A DNA stretch of 64,000 bases from contig KN885187.1 of NCBI GenBank assembly GCA_000934455.1, positions 103,070 through 167,069 of the forward strand. Reading direction: 5' to 3'. The notes under the pieces were generated by a model. The model had not been told where the DNA came from. It saw only the letters and a list, made by a program, of their open reading frames with translations, and searched no databases. The number at the start of each line of letters is the position of its first letter. Positions within the stretch are counted from its first letter, which is position 1. The translations under genes were made by a program, and so were the position numbers. The DNA is from Apostichopus parvimensis (Eukaryota > Echinodermata > Holothuroidea > Aspidochirotida > Stichopodidae). Below, in pieces: positions 47,901 to 59,569 of the stretch.

Positions 47901-50900
47901 CCTCGATAACATACCACAAATATCAGATCTATTTAAAATCACTGTCACGGTAAAGAAATGGTTTATCATGCCTCACTAGACAATTTATTTAAACTTTTAT
48001 CTAGTTCAATTACATTAAACATATAAACAGCTGCATTTACAACTGAATGTCTCCTGCTTAGCAAATACACATACATGTAATGTTTAATGTTTTAGCATCC
48101 TGCACTCAACAGATGCATCAAATTAAAAAAGACCTTGAACTCTCACTCCATGGTAAGAATACATACCAACCATTCATGTGACATGCTCCCAGGTGCTACT
48201 AACATATTACTAATCCTATGTCAGTTCCAAATGATTAGCGTTACGTAGACAAAAGAACCCAACTACAATGGGCATGTACAGTCAATTTGAGAATAATAAT
48301 AATTTATATTTGGATGTCAAAGTTGTTCAGAGTTACTTTCCCTCATAAAATGCTTGATCTGCATGGACCCTGGCAACCATTCAAACATCTACTGTCAGAG
48401 TTTTTATAGACTGCATACGGCGGTCACACCTATGATCATGTTATGTGCAAAATTGGCAAGAAGACTTGTGTTGCTATGGAACAACGAATCCTGTCGTCTG
48501 CTTCTCGTGTCTATGTACATTTGTGTAGAGTCCTAATAAGCTACAAGCGTTTCAGCTGCAGTTCCATTGTTTGAAAGAAAATATTTTTTAAAATGTCATG
48601 AAAACTGCAGTTTAACATTGGAACAATGTACTACTTTACTAGAAAATACTGTTCGCGTAGCTTCCAAGGAATGTGGTAGCTATGAGATCATGAACTTAGT
48701 TACTGTAGAATACACATTCAAGGAGAACTATAAGAGGTGAGTGCTACAAGGGAGCATGTCACATGACCCTCCATGGTTGGTACATTTTTTTGCATGTCTC
48801 CTCATAGACAAAGTTGGTCCAGGTTAGGGTATATGCCGATGAACAGATGCTGAAAACCTCAAAAGAGTCTCTCTTCTTTTAAACCAAAACATCAATTTAT
48901 TGCCAGCTAAAAGCCTGCAACACATTACATAACGTGGGTGTATGAATTGTATCTTATGTCGTAACAAGGACTGAACATATTTTATTGTTGACTGGCAAGG
49001 CTAATACTCAGCTACTTAAGCAAGCCATTCACTCACCATTTGAACACAACCTGATGGAAATTGACTACTGTTTTCTAGTTTACAATAGTTGTGGAGACCC
49101 ATGGAGACCCAACACAATACAATCGATGAGGATGGACAATTGTTTCCTTGTGATTAGCTGCACTTGTTTACACCTGGCAATTGCTGTCATGAAGCCCTAC
49201 ATGTTGAGTATATCCCCTACTGAAGCTGACACCGCATAAAAACTGGCAAACCTCTTACACAGTTGTATCTTTATAAAGCACAGGCAACCTACCCAACCAT
49301 TTATGATATTCCACATTCTGATGGTTGAATCAAGCCAGACTGCTTTCAGTCGGGCAGTGTGCGGCAGGTTTTACACCTCTCTGGGTGAGACACTTCACAG
49401 CATTCAATACTGCATTTATGATTGAGTGATAACTGGTGACATGAGGAATATGGCTATATGATTTCAGTTATAAATTGCATATTATTATATGTGCATGCTT
49501 GTTCGATAGTTGCATGTTATTAAAATCTCACGTGGAAAGGACAAGCACCCCTTGATGCTGACAGAGTCAGCCCATGAACCCTGGTCAGCTCTCTGTGCAA
49601 CCTGAAAGTAAAAACAACAAAGAATATGGCACTTTAGAGATACATTTAATCATATTTGTACAAAGACGTTTTTCAATGTACAGGGCTGTTTAGTAATTAC
49701 GATTTCATACTTCCTTTGGTCCTTTATGAGGGGGCTCTGCATTTTGTTATATCAAAACCACTTTATGACATTTGCTGACTTCATACTATTTTGGCAGTCA
49801 CATATTTTAAGCTACGTATGGGCATTCTTAAATGAGTCAAAGGACTTCTCTATGTGTTTTTGTTTTTTGGAAAGTAACAGATTTCCTTAAATTTTAAACA
49901 TCTGTTGTAACATCATTAAAGCAATACATTTTCCCATTAACTTTATGCCAATTTGTTTGCAAATATGAGAACGGAAAGATTAAAGCTTTTATTTCATTAA
50001 CAAGAGGAAAGAACCAATAACCTTGTTGCTCAAAACGGCCAAAAAAAAAAAATTTCCAAGCAAATACTTACTGCCTCAAATTCTTTTACATGCCTGCCAC
50101 CTTTCTGACCTACGAAGACCCAGGAACCCCGGTAGTTTAAGTTGATTATTTCACGGCTTCCAAAGTGGTCCTTCAGATAATGTTTGGTTTCGTCTGACAT
50201 GCGATAGGAAGCGTCGTCAAAGGTAACGATGAAGATGATGTGGCCCGTCTCCACATTTTTGAGGTATCTCAGGAAGTTTTCATCGCCTATTTGACAAAAA
50301 AAAAAAACCATGAGTAAATGCAGAACATTTTATCTGGCAGAATAAAAGAAAACCATGGACAAAATTTACTGTTATCTGTATGCTTGCATATTTTTTAAGG
50401 TTTTTTTGGGGGGTTGTTTCTCCGACATCCAGGTCTTAATTTTTGGTTGTCCGAACACAAGTTGTCCAAGGAAATGTTGAAAAATAACAAAGAATGACCA
50501 ATATGGACACTGTAGAAGAGGTGTTTATGATTGGTGAATAGAACACCAGCTTTGGGCCAGTAAAACTCATATACATAGGCCTATTACTTTTTATGTTCTG
50601 TTTCACTATCTCCGACAGTAGTGGCGGCTGATACCAATTTATCATTGGACCTATTTTGGGATACTTAGTTACGACGTGATATGAATTTGATGTAAACAAC
50701 TACAGTATAGACGTCTGTAGGACGACCTCCAAAGCTGATATTGATCGTCCAAACAGAAATTTGGTTGCATCAAATCACCTGACGACCATTTAAACTTTTG
50801 CCCTGTATTAGGTGTGAGAGTAAGCATGAGTAAGTAAGATTAATATAAAATTACATCACATTTAAAATGATGTCAAATTTAAATGGCCTTAAGCAGTGCC

Positions 50901-53900
50901 TTTTAAAGACACTTGATTGCTCATTTGCATGCCAGTCCACTTGGAAACTCAAGTTATCAACTAAAATCAAGATCTGACTTTTGAATATTTGACAAGGGAA
51001 CAAAGTTAGGAAACAATGCATTTTACAATAACAGTAGCACATAAAATATTTAAGAAGTACTCAAATAAACATAGTGTACAGCTTTTCTAACATGATCTCA
51101 CAACATCGCAAATTACGTTCAAATGGTAGCTATAGTGAACTGAGTAAACACTTCTTTTTTTTGAGCAGACATGTTGATATAAAGGGCAGCTGAATATCAA
51201 AATATCTAATACAAAAAGAGAAAAAAAATCAATTGATTAAACAGCAAAGAACAAACAAAACATAAATCAAACTAACCTTCACCGTAGAGATCAAATAAAC
51301 GTTCATGTCGTGGAATCTTCATCTTATCTATTTTGTGATAAAATACAAACGGTTTAAAATTAATCAGTTTTTGCATGAACATTTTGCTCCATTATTCCAT
51401 CACGAGACAGTATAAAGAACAGATTTAATACACAATCGTTCCGATATTAAAACAAAAATTGGGAAATATCTTTCATGACAAATTGATAGGCTGATCAAAT
51501 AGTCTTGTCCTCTTTGCAATCATTGAGACAAAATGACCAATGGTCAATGTCAACCTTGCCAGATATCACAGGTAAACCACAGGCTTGTTTGTTTCCCTAT
51601 AATTTCCAGAGCAATTTTGTGTTTTACCCCAATGTTATAAAATCAACTGTAAGAATGAATTTCACTGGAGCATGAAACACTCAGGAGTTTGTATATAAAA
51701 GGGCGTACTGTTCCTCATAACGGATGGACAATGCAAGTAGCACTTTCTGAAAGAATTGTACGAAACATGGTCACAGGTGATAACCTCGGTAATTGGTAAA
51801 GACGAAATACATCCTTTACGTCATGTTGTTGTCCAGGAACTAGAATATGTCCCATGTACTTCATCATTATTTTGAACCACTAACACAAACTGTGTTGATC
51901 AGACTTTTTGTAAGTTTCAATAGTTTGATCTGGAAGAAAACCACCTCACCGTCTACGAGGAGCAAGTTCAGCCCTCTTCCCATTTCTCGAGACAGGAACA
52001 CTCTGGTGAAGTGAAAAATAAAATAAACGGCAAACTTATAGGTACGAGAACATTAACATTCGATTGTCTCACACAGGGCAAACTTCTTCCCTGTGTACTC
52101 AAAAAAGGTAGAAAAATATTGAAAATGAGATTTGTGCAGAACATTGCACATGTTTCTTGGAAGAAGCCTTTCAGAAGGAAATTAAAATTCGTTGATGTCG
52201 GTAACGTAAACACACCCTGAACCAGATTTCTAGAGAAGAGTAACTTTATGGACATTTAGAGACATTGGTTAATCTGCATCAATTATTAAGATTTTTTTTC
52301 AGAACATTGCAGTTTTGGGTAGAACAAAATTATGTATCTCTCTCTCTCTCTGTTTCAATAACTAAACTTTTCTAATGAACTACTTTTGCAATTTCGATGA
52401 ATGAGGTATCTCTGAAGTGATGATTTTATTTCTTTTGGGGGGGGGGCAGCTATCAGTGATATCAATTTGTGGTTCTGACAATTCATTCATTTATAAAACA
52501 ACAACATTGCATTATTTTCCTTTCTACTACTCTGTCTGTGGGAACTTCAGCTCTGCCTACACATTGTGAAGTCACATTGGACAGATCATTAAACTGTTCC
52601 TTCAGAGATCTAACACGTGCAACCTGGTAAAATTGATTTTAGGGAATCTGTACAATCAATATTGTCTGCCACTATAGAGCGTTAAATGTCATGGTTGTAC
52701 AGAGTAGGCAAAAACAATCTTAGTATGAGCATTAGAAAAGAGAAACATAAAAAGATATCAGTTTAAATTTGCATTTAAGCACGAATAAGAGAAACTAAAA
52801 AATTAGAAAAATAAAGAAATAACCATGGTTCAGTTCCTTTCACAGTGCTTCAGCGTACAACTAGCTGCGTTAATAGTTCATTATCCTGAATTATTGAAAA
52901 CTGAATTAATAAACGTAATCCATCCTTACTGATAGGAACCATTGTAACACATTGTCGGTTTTATGTCCTGTCTTTCCCCCGACGTAAGAGAAAAGGAGAA
53001 CTGCCCTGCTGGACATCTCACCGGCATTCCGCAATGAAACATCTCTCCTGAGAGAGAGAGGGAGAGAGAAAAGATAAATATAACGGTCGAATATGTATTC
53101 CGATCAATACATGGCCAGCTACAATAAATAGCATCTTTAGCGCTGTGCTTACAGAACATCTGCACAAACTTTCTTCTGCATCTAAACAACATGGACAGTA
53201 ACAAGATGATCAAACACTAAATGTAGACTACTCTGTGTTAAATATTTAGGGGTGGGGGAAGGGAGGAGGACATTAAATCATTTTTCTGCTGGCTACAACG
53301 AGCCCAAAAATGCTAGAAAATGCTAGCTACTAGTTAGGTGATGATTCAACTAAGTCTAATGTCATTCTACTTTACTTCCAATGGTTTCCTTGCTATTCAG
53401 AAGTAACTTTGTATTGTTGCCTAAATGATGTGCTTTTAAAAACAATCCAAAATATGTTGTGCAAAGTTTAGAATTTGAAAATAGTTACAGGAAGAATACC
53501 GCTGTCGATGTTCCATCATTCTCTGACCATTTGTCAAAGGAACAGGACTATGTAGACATTTAAGCATCATAATACAGAGGGATTAATTTTTGACATAATA
53601 TGCATCTTAAGTCATTAAAACCTTAACTTTCAATTGGGTTAAAACTGATATTTCTTTTCTTTTTCTTTTTTGTATAGTTACCAACCTCTCCGGATGACCC
53701 GTCTCAGATATTCCTCAACATCATCAATCAAGGCAAACTCTTCCACTTCACTATGTTGTGTCAACAAGAGCACCAGGATGCATGCCGAAATGTACGAAAT
53801 TAAAGCCCAAAAAGATACTGAAATTAATAGAAAAATGATGTATTGTAAATCAAAACCAACGACTACCCAACATTTTTAGAAACAACTGTTTTGTTAAATT

Positions 53901-54379
53901 TTGATAGTTTTTTTTCTGGATTTTCATACTTAAGCCTTCTTCTCTCTAAAATCCAAATACAGGCATCAAAATTCAAGTTAATTTTGTTACCATAAGATCA
54001 TTAAAATGGCTCTATTTGAACTTCCTGAAAAGTGAACATGCATACTCCACAAGATGCAATCTTTTTTCCACCGAATTAAAATATTGCTTTGCTACCTTAC
54101 TTTTACCTCCAATCCTCCCTCCCCCCCCCCCCCATCCAATTTCATTTTCTATCCCTTTCATTATATGACTATGTTCATAGTAAACAAAACATGACCAAGA
54201 ATGATAACAGCACTCAGATTTATGAACACTGGGAAATTCTCCTCCCTCCCCATTCCCAGCCCGCCCAATATCCCCCCCCCCACCCCATTCCCATACCAGT
54301 ATCACTTCATACTAAGAAGCAGAAAATATTACTTACTGAGATAGTACCTCTTCCAAAATTGAATTAAATGTTTCTCCAT
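34779..54379 (-). CDS. Type II membrane protein: two FAM3/ILEI domains plus POMGNT1-like GT13 domain
   Basis: Twenty coding exons, 5' to 3': 54337-54379, 53686-53817, 52930-53047, 51950-52002, 51277-51327, 50072-50286, 49532-49601, 45427-45559, 44743-44843, 43701-43833, 42403-42602, 41766-41945, 40718-40888, 39918-40094, 39675-39738, 38904-38992, 37981-38107, 36568-36732, 35448-35579 and 34779-34836. Total 2,412 bases, 803 aa, with every phase closing. Residues 1-12 are cytosolic (FWKRYY), 13-34 a membrane anchor, about 62-227 ILEI domain A, about 228-416 ILEI domain B and about 417-803 GT13. Human POMGNT1 (660 aa) has one ILEI-type stem domain and a GT13 domain that adds GlcNAc to O-mannose in the Golgi; the extra length here equals about one more ILEI domain. 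The catalytic motifs look lost, so a lectin-like or regulatory role is inferred. The exon 2 donor is ambiguous and the short last exon is the least certain. Confidence 0.87.
38621..38670. other. Assembly gap, 50 N, flanked by a 58-bp direct repeat
   Basis: The 58 bases before the gap (38563-38620) are identical to the 58 bases after it (38671-38728). Probably an unmerged contig overlap. It lies in an intron of the GT13-like gene and affects no exon. Confidence 0.93.
40890..40962. repeat. (GAAT)n microsatellite abutting a splice acceptor
   Basis: About 17-18 units of GAAT. Read on the gene's minus strand this is (ATTC)n ending directly in ATAG at the 3' splice site of the exon 40718-40888, so the repeat occupies the polypyrimidine-tract position. 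Confidence 0.9.
41546..41721. repeat. 25-bp minisatellite, 7 units
   Basis: Seven near-identical copies of ATGCACTGTATGAACACTGT plus ATCAT. They lie about 45 bases inside the intron from the donor of the exon 41766-41945. Confidence 0.9.
42403..45559 (-). CDS. FAM3/ILEI domain B exons
   Basis: Exons 45427-45559, 44743-44843, 43701-43833 and 42403-42602. Reads MCGMKLPCSGNETAVKIVSA, then GGRGLNFLVYDLDWGSV, FDTHVSG, LVEFLREVNERQLLIGAVSDD, FKGMWVFVGMKGI, SSPFEEM and ACIPDK. This is the full FAM3 order (CG-PC-, GRGLN, FD, DD, FVG-KG, SPFE, GCIP). The module enters and leaves in phase 1. One exon here (44743-44843) covers what two exons encode in domain A. Confidence 0.9.
44985..45150. repeat. Degenerate about 35-bp tandem repeat
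   Basis: Four to five diverged copies of a unit like TAGCAGATGTACCTAGCCTA plus CCACACTTTTA, in the intron between two domain B exons. Confidence 0.55.
45913..45975 (-). mobile_element. tRNA-like SINE head fragment
   Basis: On the minus strand TAGCTCAGTCGTTAGAGCAC followed by TGTAAACCAG resembles the 5' half of a tRNA (A box, anticodon arm). A convincing B box is missing, so I call it a SINE fragment and not a gene. The element may extend right to about 46110. Confidence 0.45.
49532..53047 (-). CDS. FAM3/ILEI domain A exons
   Basis: Exons 52930-53047, 51950-52002, 51277-51327, 50072-50286 and 49532-49601. Reads FHCGMPVRCPAGQFSFSLTS, GRGLNLLLVDG, FDLYGEGDENFLRYLKNV, FIVTFDDASYRM, YRGSWVFVGQKGG and IKGCLSFP, the standard FAM3 motif order. 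Two Cys pairs typical of FAM3 are present (C64, C70, C92 and the Cys of KGC). Enters and leaves in phase 1, like domain B. In POMGNT1 the equivalent stem domain binds beta-linked GlcNAc. Confidence 0.9.
53686..54379 (-). CDS. Cytosolic tail and signal-anchor exons
   Basis: Exon 54337-54379 encodes MEKHLIQFWKRYYL; exon 53686-53817 continues ISFWALISYISACILVLLLT, a single hydrophobic span after a basic cluster. That is the type II orientation expected of a Golgi glycosyltransferase. Start context CCCATGG. Two donors overlap at the end of the second exon: one ending at 53686 keeps the downstream FAM3 frame, the other at 53682 does not. Confidence 0.8.
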
Positions 54380-57300
54380 GGGTAAACTTTGCTTTATATC
54401 TTCTTCCACATGAAATGATTCCAATTGATTCATTTGATGGATTCACAAGTCAAAGATTTGACTGTAAAATCAAGTGCTAAGTAGAACGTACTAGCAAGGA
54501 ATGCGCAATACTGCATCTCTACAGGAGTTGTAACAGAATCCTAATGGATCCTTATAGACATTGTCTCCAGGTTTGAGAGTTTTGAATGAAACCTCTGATG
54601 GGCACATATCGATGAAACCAATTAAACAAATAAAGACTGATGTAGTCACCGTAAAAAAAGGACAAATATTATGACTTTCTTTTCTTTCAAAATTTGCCGT
54701 AAACTGAATTTACCCACAGCTGGTTTAACGTCGCAACTACTACACTAAAAACAAAATAGTAAAACTGGCCAAAAGTTTGGGCGATTAACATCAATATATC
54801 ACAGCTGCTTTGTTTGACAACTTTACAAAAACACTTGAAAACCATATTTTGGTAGTTACACAAAACCGTGTAGCCCACTACAAACACAATATTTAGATTC
54901 AAAGAGTACAGCTGCTTTAGAAGTTGTTATAAGTCAATATTTGATGTGACAATGAAAAATATGGATTGTGTAATACATAAATCTATTGCACTATCGAAAA
55001 AAAACCTGCTAATAAGGTACTCCACGTTCTTCACATCTGAATGCTTATTCTTTCTTCCTTTTTTGTATTGAAAGTAAAAGACGGGCACATTTCTTTACTT
55101 TTTACCAATCAACCTATCAATTTGTTGAACCATCCAGTTCAAATCACATCCTTTTGTAAAGTTTCTTACTTGTATCAGTTGTCATAGCAACCATTTTTCC
55201 TATTGAAATACAAGCCTTTTGTGTTTCAAGATTTATTCTGGTTACAAGTTTTGATTGAAAACACAAAGGTACTGTAGCAGGGCATAATATAATATCACCT
55301 ACAGTTATATCCTCTCCAGATATAAATTTATTGATTATCTCTCTAGAATCGACAGAAAATGAGAAAGAGATCTGATCAGTTCTGAAGACTACAATTCGTC
55401 ATCATAAAGATGATACAAGTAAAGATGATTCAAGATTCAAATAACAAAAAAGAAAACAACAATAAAACTTTCAAACCAGAAACCCAATTGGCTTTAGGGA
55501 CTCCTTGACACTACATGATAGCATTCAATAGCATCCACAGGCCGAGTAGGCCAAATTTTTTTGGGGAAAAGTACATTGTCATGATTGTGCTTATTTACTG
55601 CATAAAGGTACCAAAACCAATTGTAGAGTTAAATGGGATCATTAGTTTGTGTTTATAATGGAATGCATTTCATCATAATTAGGCTTTAAATGACTCTTTC
55701 ATGTCAGCTTAGATTAGAATACTGTATTAAATATGTCAAGAGGTTTGGAGAACTCTGTTTAGCACTTTCTAAACAATTTGTTGAATACAGAAACACTTCA
55801 GAACAAGTTCAGTACTTAATAAACATAACAACATGGAAACTGAAGATGATGTCCAGATGCTGAATTGTGCTGAAACTATTTACCTTGCAAAATACTGCTG
55901 AAAAGTTTTAGCTAAGCTTTGCAACATGTAATATTAGCCTTTCATAGCTTACCGTTTATCTAGCAATTATTGTGAAACTTCAAAGGCCCTTTAAAGTCTC
56001 TAAACCTGTGCTTCTCAACCTTGCCTCTCAGATTCCACACCTGGGTGTAAAAGTGTGTCCTAATTCCCTCTTACCCCTTCCCTCTGTCCTCACTCCCTCT
56101 AACCCAAATATTTCTACATCGTCATACCATATATGTTTTCAATCACTTTCTTTCACGTACTGTAACTGTGAAGATTACGATTCAATAGTCATGATGATGT
56201 TATCTGTTACGATTAACTCTTCAATACACAAAATAAACTGTTCATCGTAATCTGTAATCGTTGGATATGGAACAACAGTATAAGCTATGAGTGTTCAGTT
56301 CGATGATTAATGGGACCCTTGAGCTTGATGCTCTTGAACAAGGTCCTTAATATCAGGATTTACATAGCCTGGTGAATTTGAGACGTAAATCGCTGCGATG
56401 TGTTAGTAACATCCAGGCTACCAGGTTTCTTGGTTAGATTTATTGTTACAGCACTGAATGCGCACTCAACTAGATAGGGAGAAGGCCAGTCGCCCCCCCC
56501 CCCAACCCTCCCCCAAATTTCCCTTATTCAATATATTTGGGAGTATAAAACTCAAGTGAAGTAAAATTATATTTTATTTCTATGCTCTACCAACATGAGA
56601 CAATCAGTTGAATCTGCATAAATTTGATGAAGTTGGCAAACCAATATGAAGATACCTTAGCCTGTAACCCAAACTGAATATTTTAGTCCTTGTACTGTCA
56701 TGATAGCTTACATGTGGGAATGTACAGAATAACACATGGGAATATCGCATTATTAAAACTTTACATTGAATAACTGACTGTGCTAAGTACATTGTAGCTT
56801 CATTCCACTCTCTAAAGTATGATAGAGCTGTTAGTTTGATCCAGGTGGTACGTTTAAACAATTTTGAAAATATCCAGTAGAGTAAGAAGAACTAACATGG
56901 TCAACTCAAGTATTTCAAGCAACGACTTATGAACAGTTTACGACAGCCATGCAGTTTGTTGCACTTTTTTTGTTTTTACTACCATGTGTTACCATTCTGA
57001 AATCATGGCAAGCAAACATGACCGTTTATGTGTCACCAAATATCACCATGTTTAAGTTTGGCAAATAGGTGTTGCATTGATTTTTTAGTTTTGGTTGTAA
57101 TATTAACTATAATTTCATTTTTAAATTTGGATATTTCCTAACAAAAATAATTGCAGAAGAAAACTGCACAATTTTCTTTTGTACTATTGTGTAGCAAACA
57201 ATCACATATCCTTTTCTTCTAAAATATTGGCCCATTCACAAGGCTCATGGGAATGAAACCTTCAAACAAAAACATTGGTGTTCCATCAAAACATTTCAAA

Positions 57301-59390
57301 ATGTAGCAAAACATTAATTGGATGCATGCACTAGGAAAGGTCTTGACCTCAATAAGTAATAGGTGGATTGAGAACTATGTCGTCACCAACTTCAAATTTT
57401 TGGAAAGTGAATGACATCTTAACACTCACAATGGGGTGGGTCTGTCACCAGGGATATCTTTAAATAGTAGGGCTTTGCTACCCTTAGTATAAGACATCCT
57501 TCTGTTGCTTGACATCTAGTGACCTTTGACCCACTGTGCTTCCAAAACTCAGTATGGGACATCCTTCATAATTGGTGTATGTTCATGTTATCACTATTGT
57601 GATGCTGTGCTTACAAACACTCACACTTACATATACTCACATAGACATACAGAGGGCCTACACATGCATACACAATGATCATACACCTACTTGGAACGAT
57701 GTACAAAGGTTTCTTATTTAGTGATCAAGAAGTACAATTATTGCACTATCCCTCAATACCCCCCCCACCCCCAACACTTTCTCATATTTTAAAATATCAG
57801 AATACAGCTGAGTATTGCTGGGAAATAAAGTCTTACTTACCACTCCGAGTAAGGCATGTCCACCTGATCATCCTGAATATGTCAGTGATGTTTCATCAAT
57901 GCATCAGGAGCCAATACTGCTTACTGTTCTAGATTACATCCTTTGATGAGTCTTTCATTATCTGTCCAAAGGTTCAAAAGTACAGTAACATAAAATTGTA
58001 AATACATAACTATTTCAAAGCTAGCTTTGGCCACATCTTTCCACCAAGTATGTGCATCATCAGCAGAAAATGACTGTGTATCCTTCTTTAGTTTCTTGGG
58101 AGCTTGCAATATGGTTTGATTAGATCTATGAAGCCAAGATAATTTACCTGATTAACTGACGTTAAAGGTCATATTGCTAACATTGACTTGTTGTGGTAAA
58201 GCTTTGATTCTTCTATTGCAGTCATTTTGTGAAACATCTTTCTTCACTGAGACATTTGGTCATGTTATATACACCCTTCTTTATCATCTGACAATAGAGG
58301 GATAGAGCCACCATGAATAGTTTCAGAAACCTTCCGTGATTTCTATCAAGTTAAAATCAGGGGCGATTTCAATGACTTAATAACAACACAGGGGTCAAGT
58401 AGACCATTGTGGTAATTCACTCGGCATGGCTAATTCCCAACAGCCAGATGAACGGTGTACATGACACAATATTCACCTGGCAGCTCCTTAATCAATTAGC
58501 TGGTGTGATAATAACGTCTCCAGGATTCCTTAATAAGTCTGGCACCCAGAAAAAATATGAGGACACAATTCCTTATACCCCCAAGGAAAAATAGGCGGCA
58601 CACAATCGTACACTGTTAGCCTACACTATGGAATTTACAAGAACATATATTTTGGAATTTAGTAACTGTAGGTGTTGGTGAGCAATATATCAAATTTGCT
58701 AAAGCCTAGCATATAATGCTCTGATGTGGATTGGGTGAATACTTTAATTTGAGAATTGACTCATATTAATTTTTCATTTCATGTGTGTATTTAAAAGGAC
58801 CAAGAGTAATATCCTTAAGTGGAAGGGCGGACCGGGCAGTCCCTGTCAAGCAGCGAAGCTAAGGCACTGAGCCATCTGCCCGATCACGTCTTTACAACTA
58901 CACTACTAAAACTAGGTCATACAATAATGCAATTAGTGTACGATCGGGATGCAAGCTTTTTTCTACAGGACGCAAGGTTCCTTGTTTTCTCTAGTAACAT
59001 TACTGTAAAGTGATATCAACCTAGGATTGCATTGATAAGATGCAGTAGGATGGATGCATTAAATTCCGTCTTACATGTTTCAATGGGAAAATGGGAGGCA
59101 AGGTAGGTTAATGCGGAAACAATATAATGTAAGTTAGCCAAGACCTTTGATATATGGTTAGTAAATGTACACTTATCGTGGATGCAAAGTGGGAAAACTA
59201 TTAGCACATTGTAAGGAGAAAACAATCCAGGGCCTAGGCCAAGGCCTAGTTTTAGTCATGACTCATTGGATGCAGAGGGTTCATATAATATTCTACAGAT
59301 CAGAGCGAGGTCTGCCGCCTAGCCTTATATTTCAAAATAAAATAAAACTGTTAGCAAACTGCTTATCCACTAGAGAGCCTGTGTAATAGA

Positions 59391-59569
59391 ATGTGTAAAA
59401 ATAAGTTGGCCTGACGTTTTGATCCTAGCAGGATCTTCTTCAGAGGCTAAATGACAAGTAACAGTAACACGTGCGTATTTTTGTCCCTTCTGTTACTGTT
59501 ACTTGTCATTTAGCCCCTGAAGAAGATCCTGCTAGGATCGAAACGTCAGGCCAACTTACTTTTACACAT
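59391..59569. repeat. Long inverted repeat, 78-bp arms
   Basis: Arms 59391-59468 and 59492-59569 match at 75 of 78 positions around a 23-base centre. Each arm holds a nested hairpin: CCTGA pairs with TCAGG and GATCC with GGATC around a small loop, leaving AGAA opposite GAAACG. The outside sequence GTTAGCAAACTGCTTATC (from 59350) is shared with the degenerate copy at 16235-16395, so it is a dispersed family. CTGA(A)GA...GAAAC resembles the hammerhead ribozyme core found in Penelope-like elements, but with an extra base before the second stem. Confidence 0.75.
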
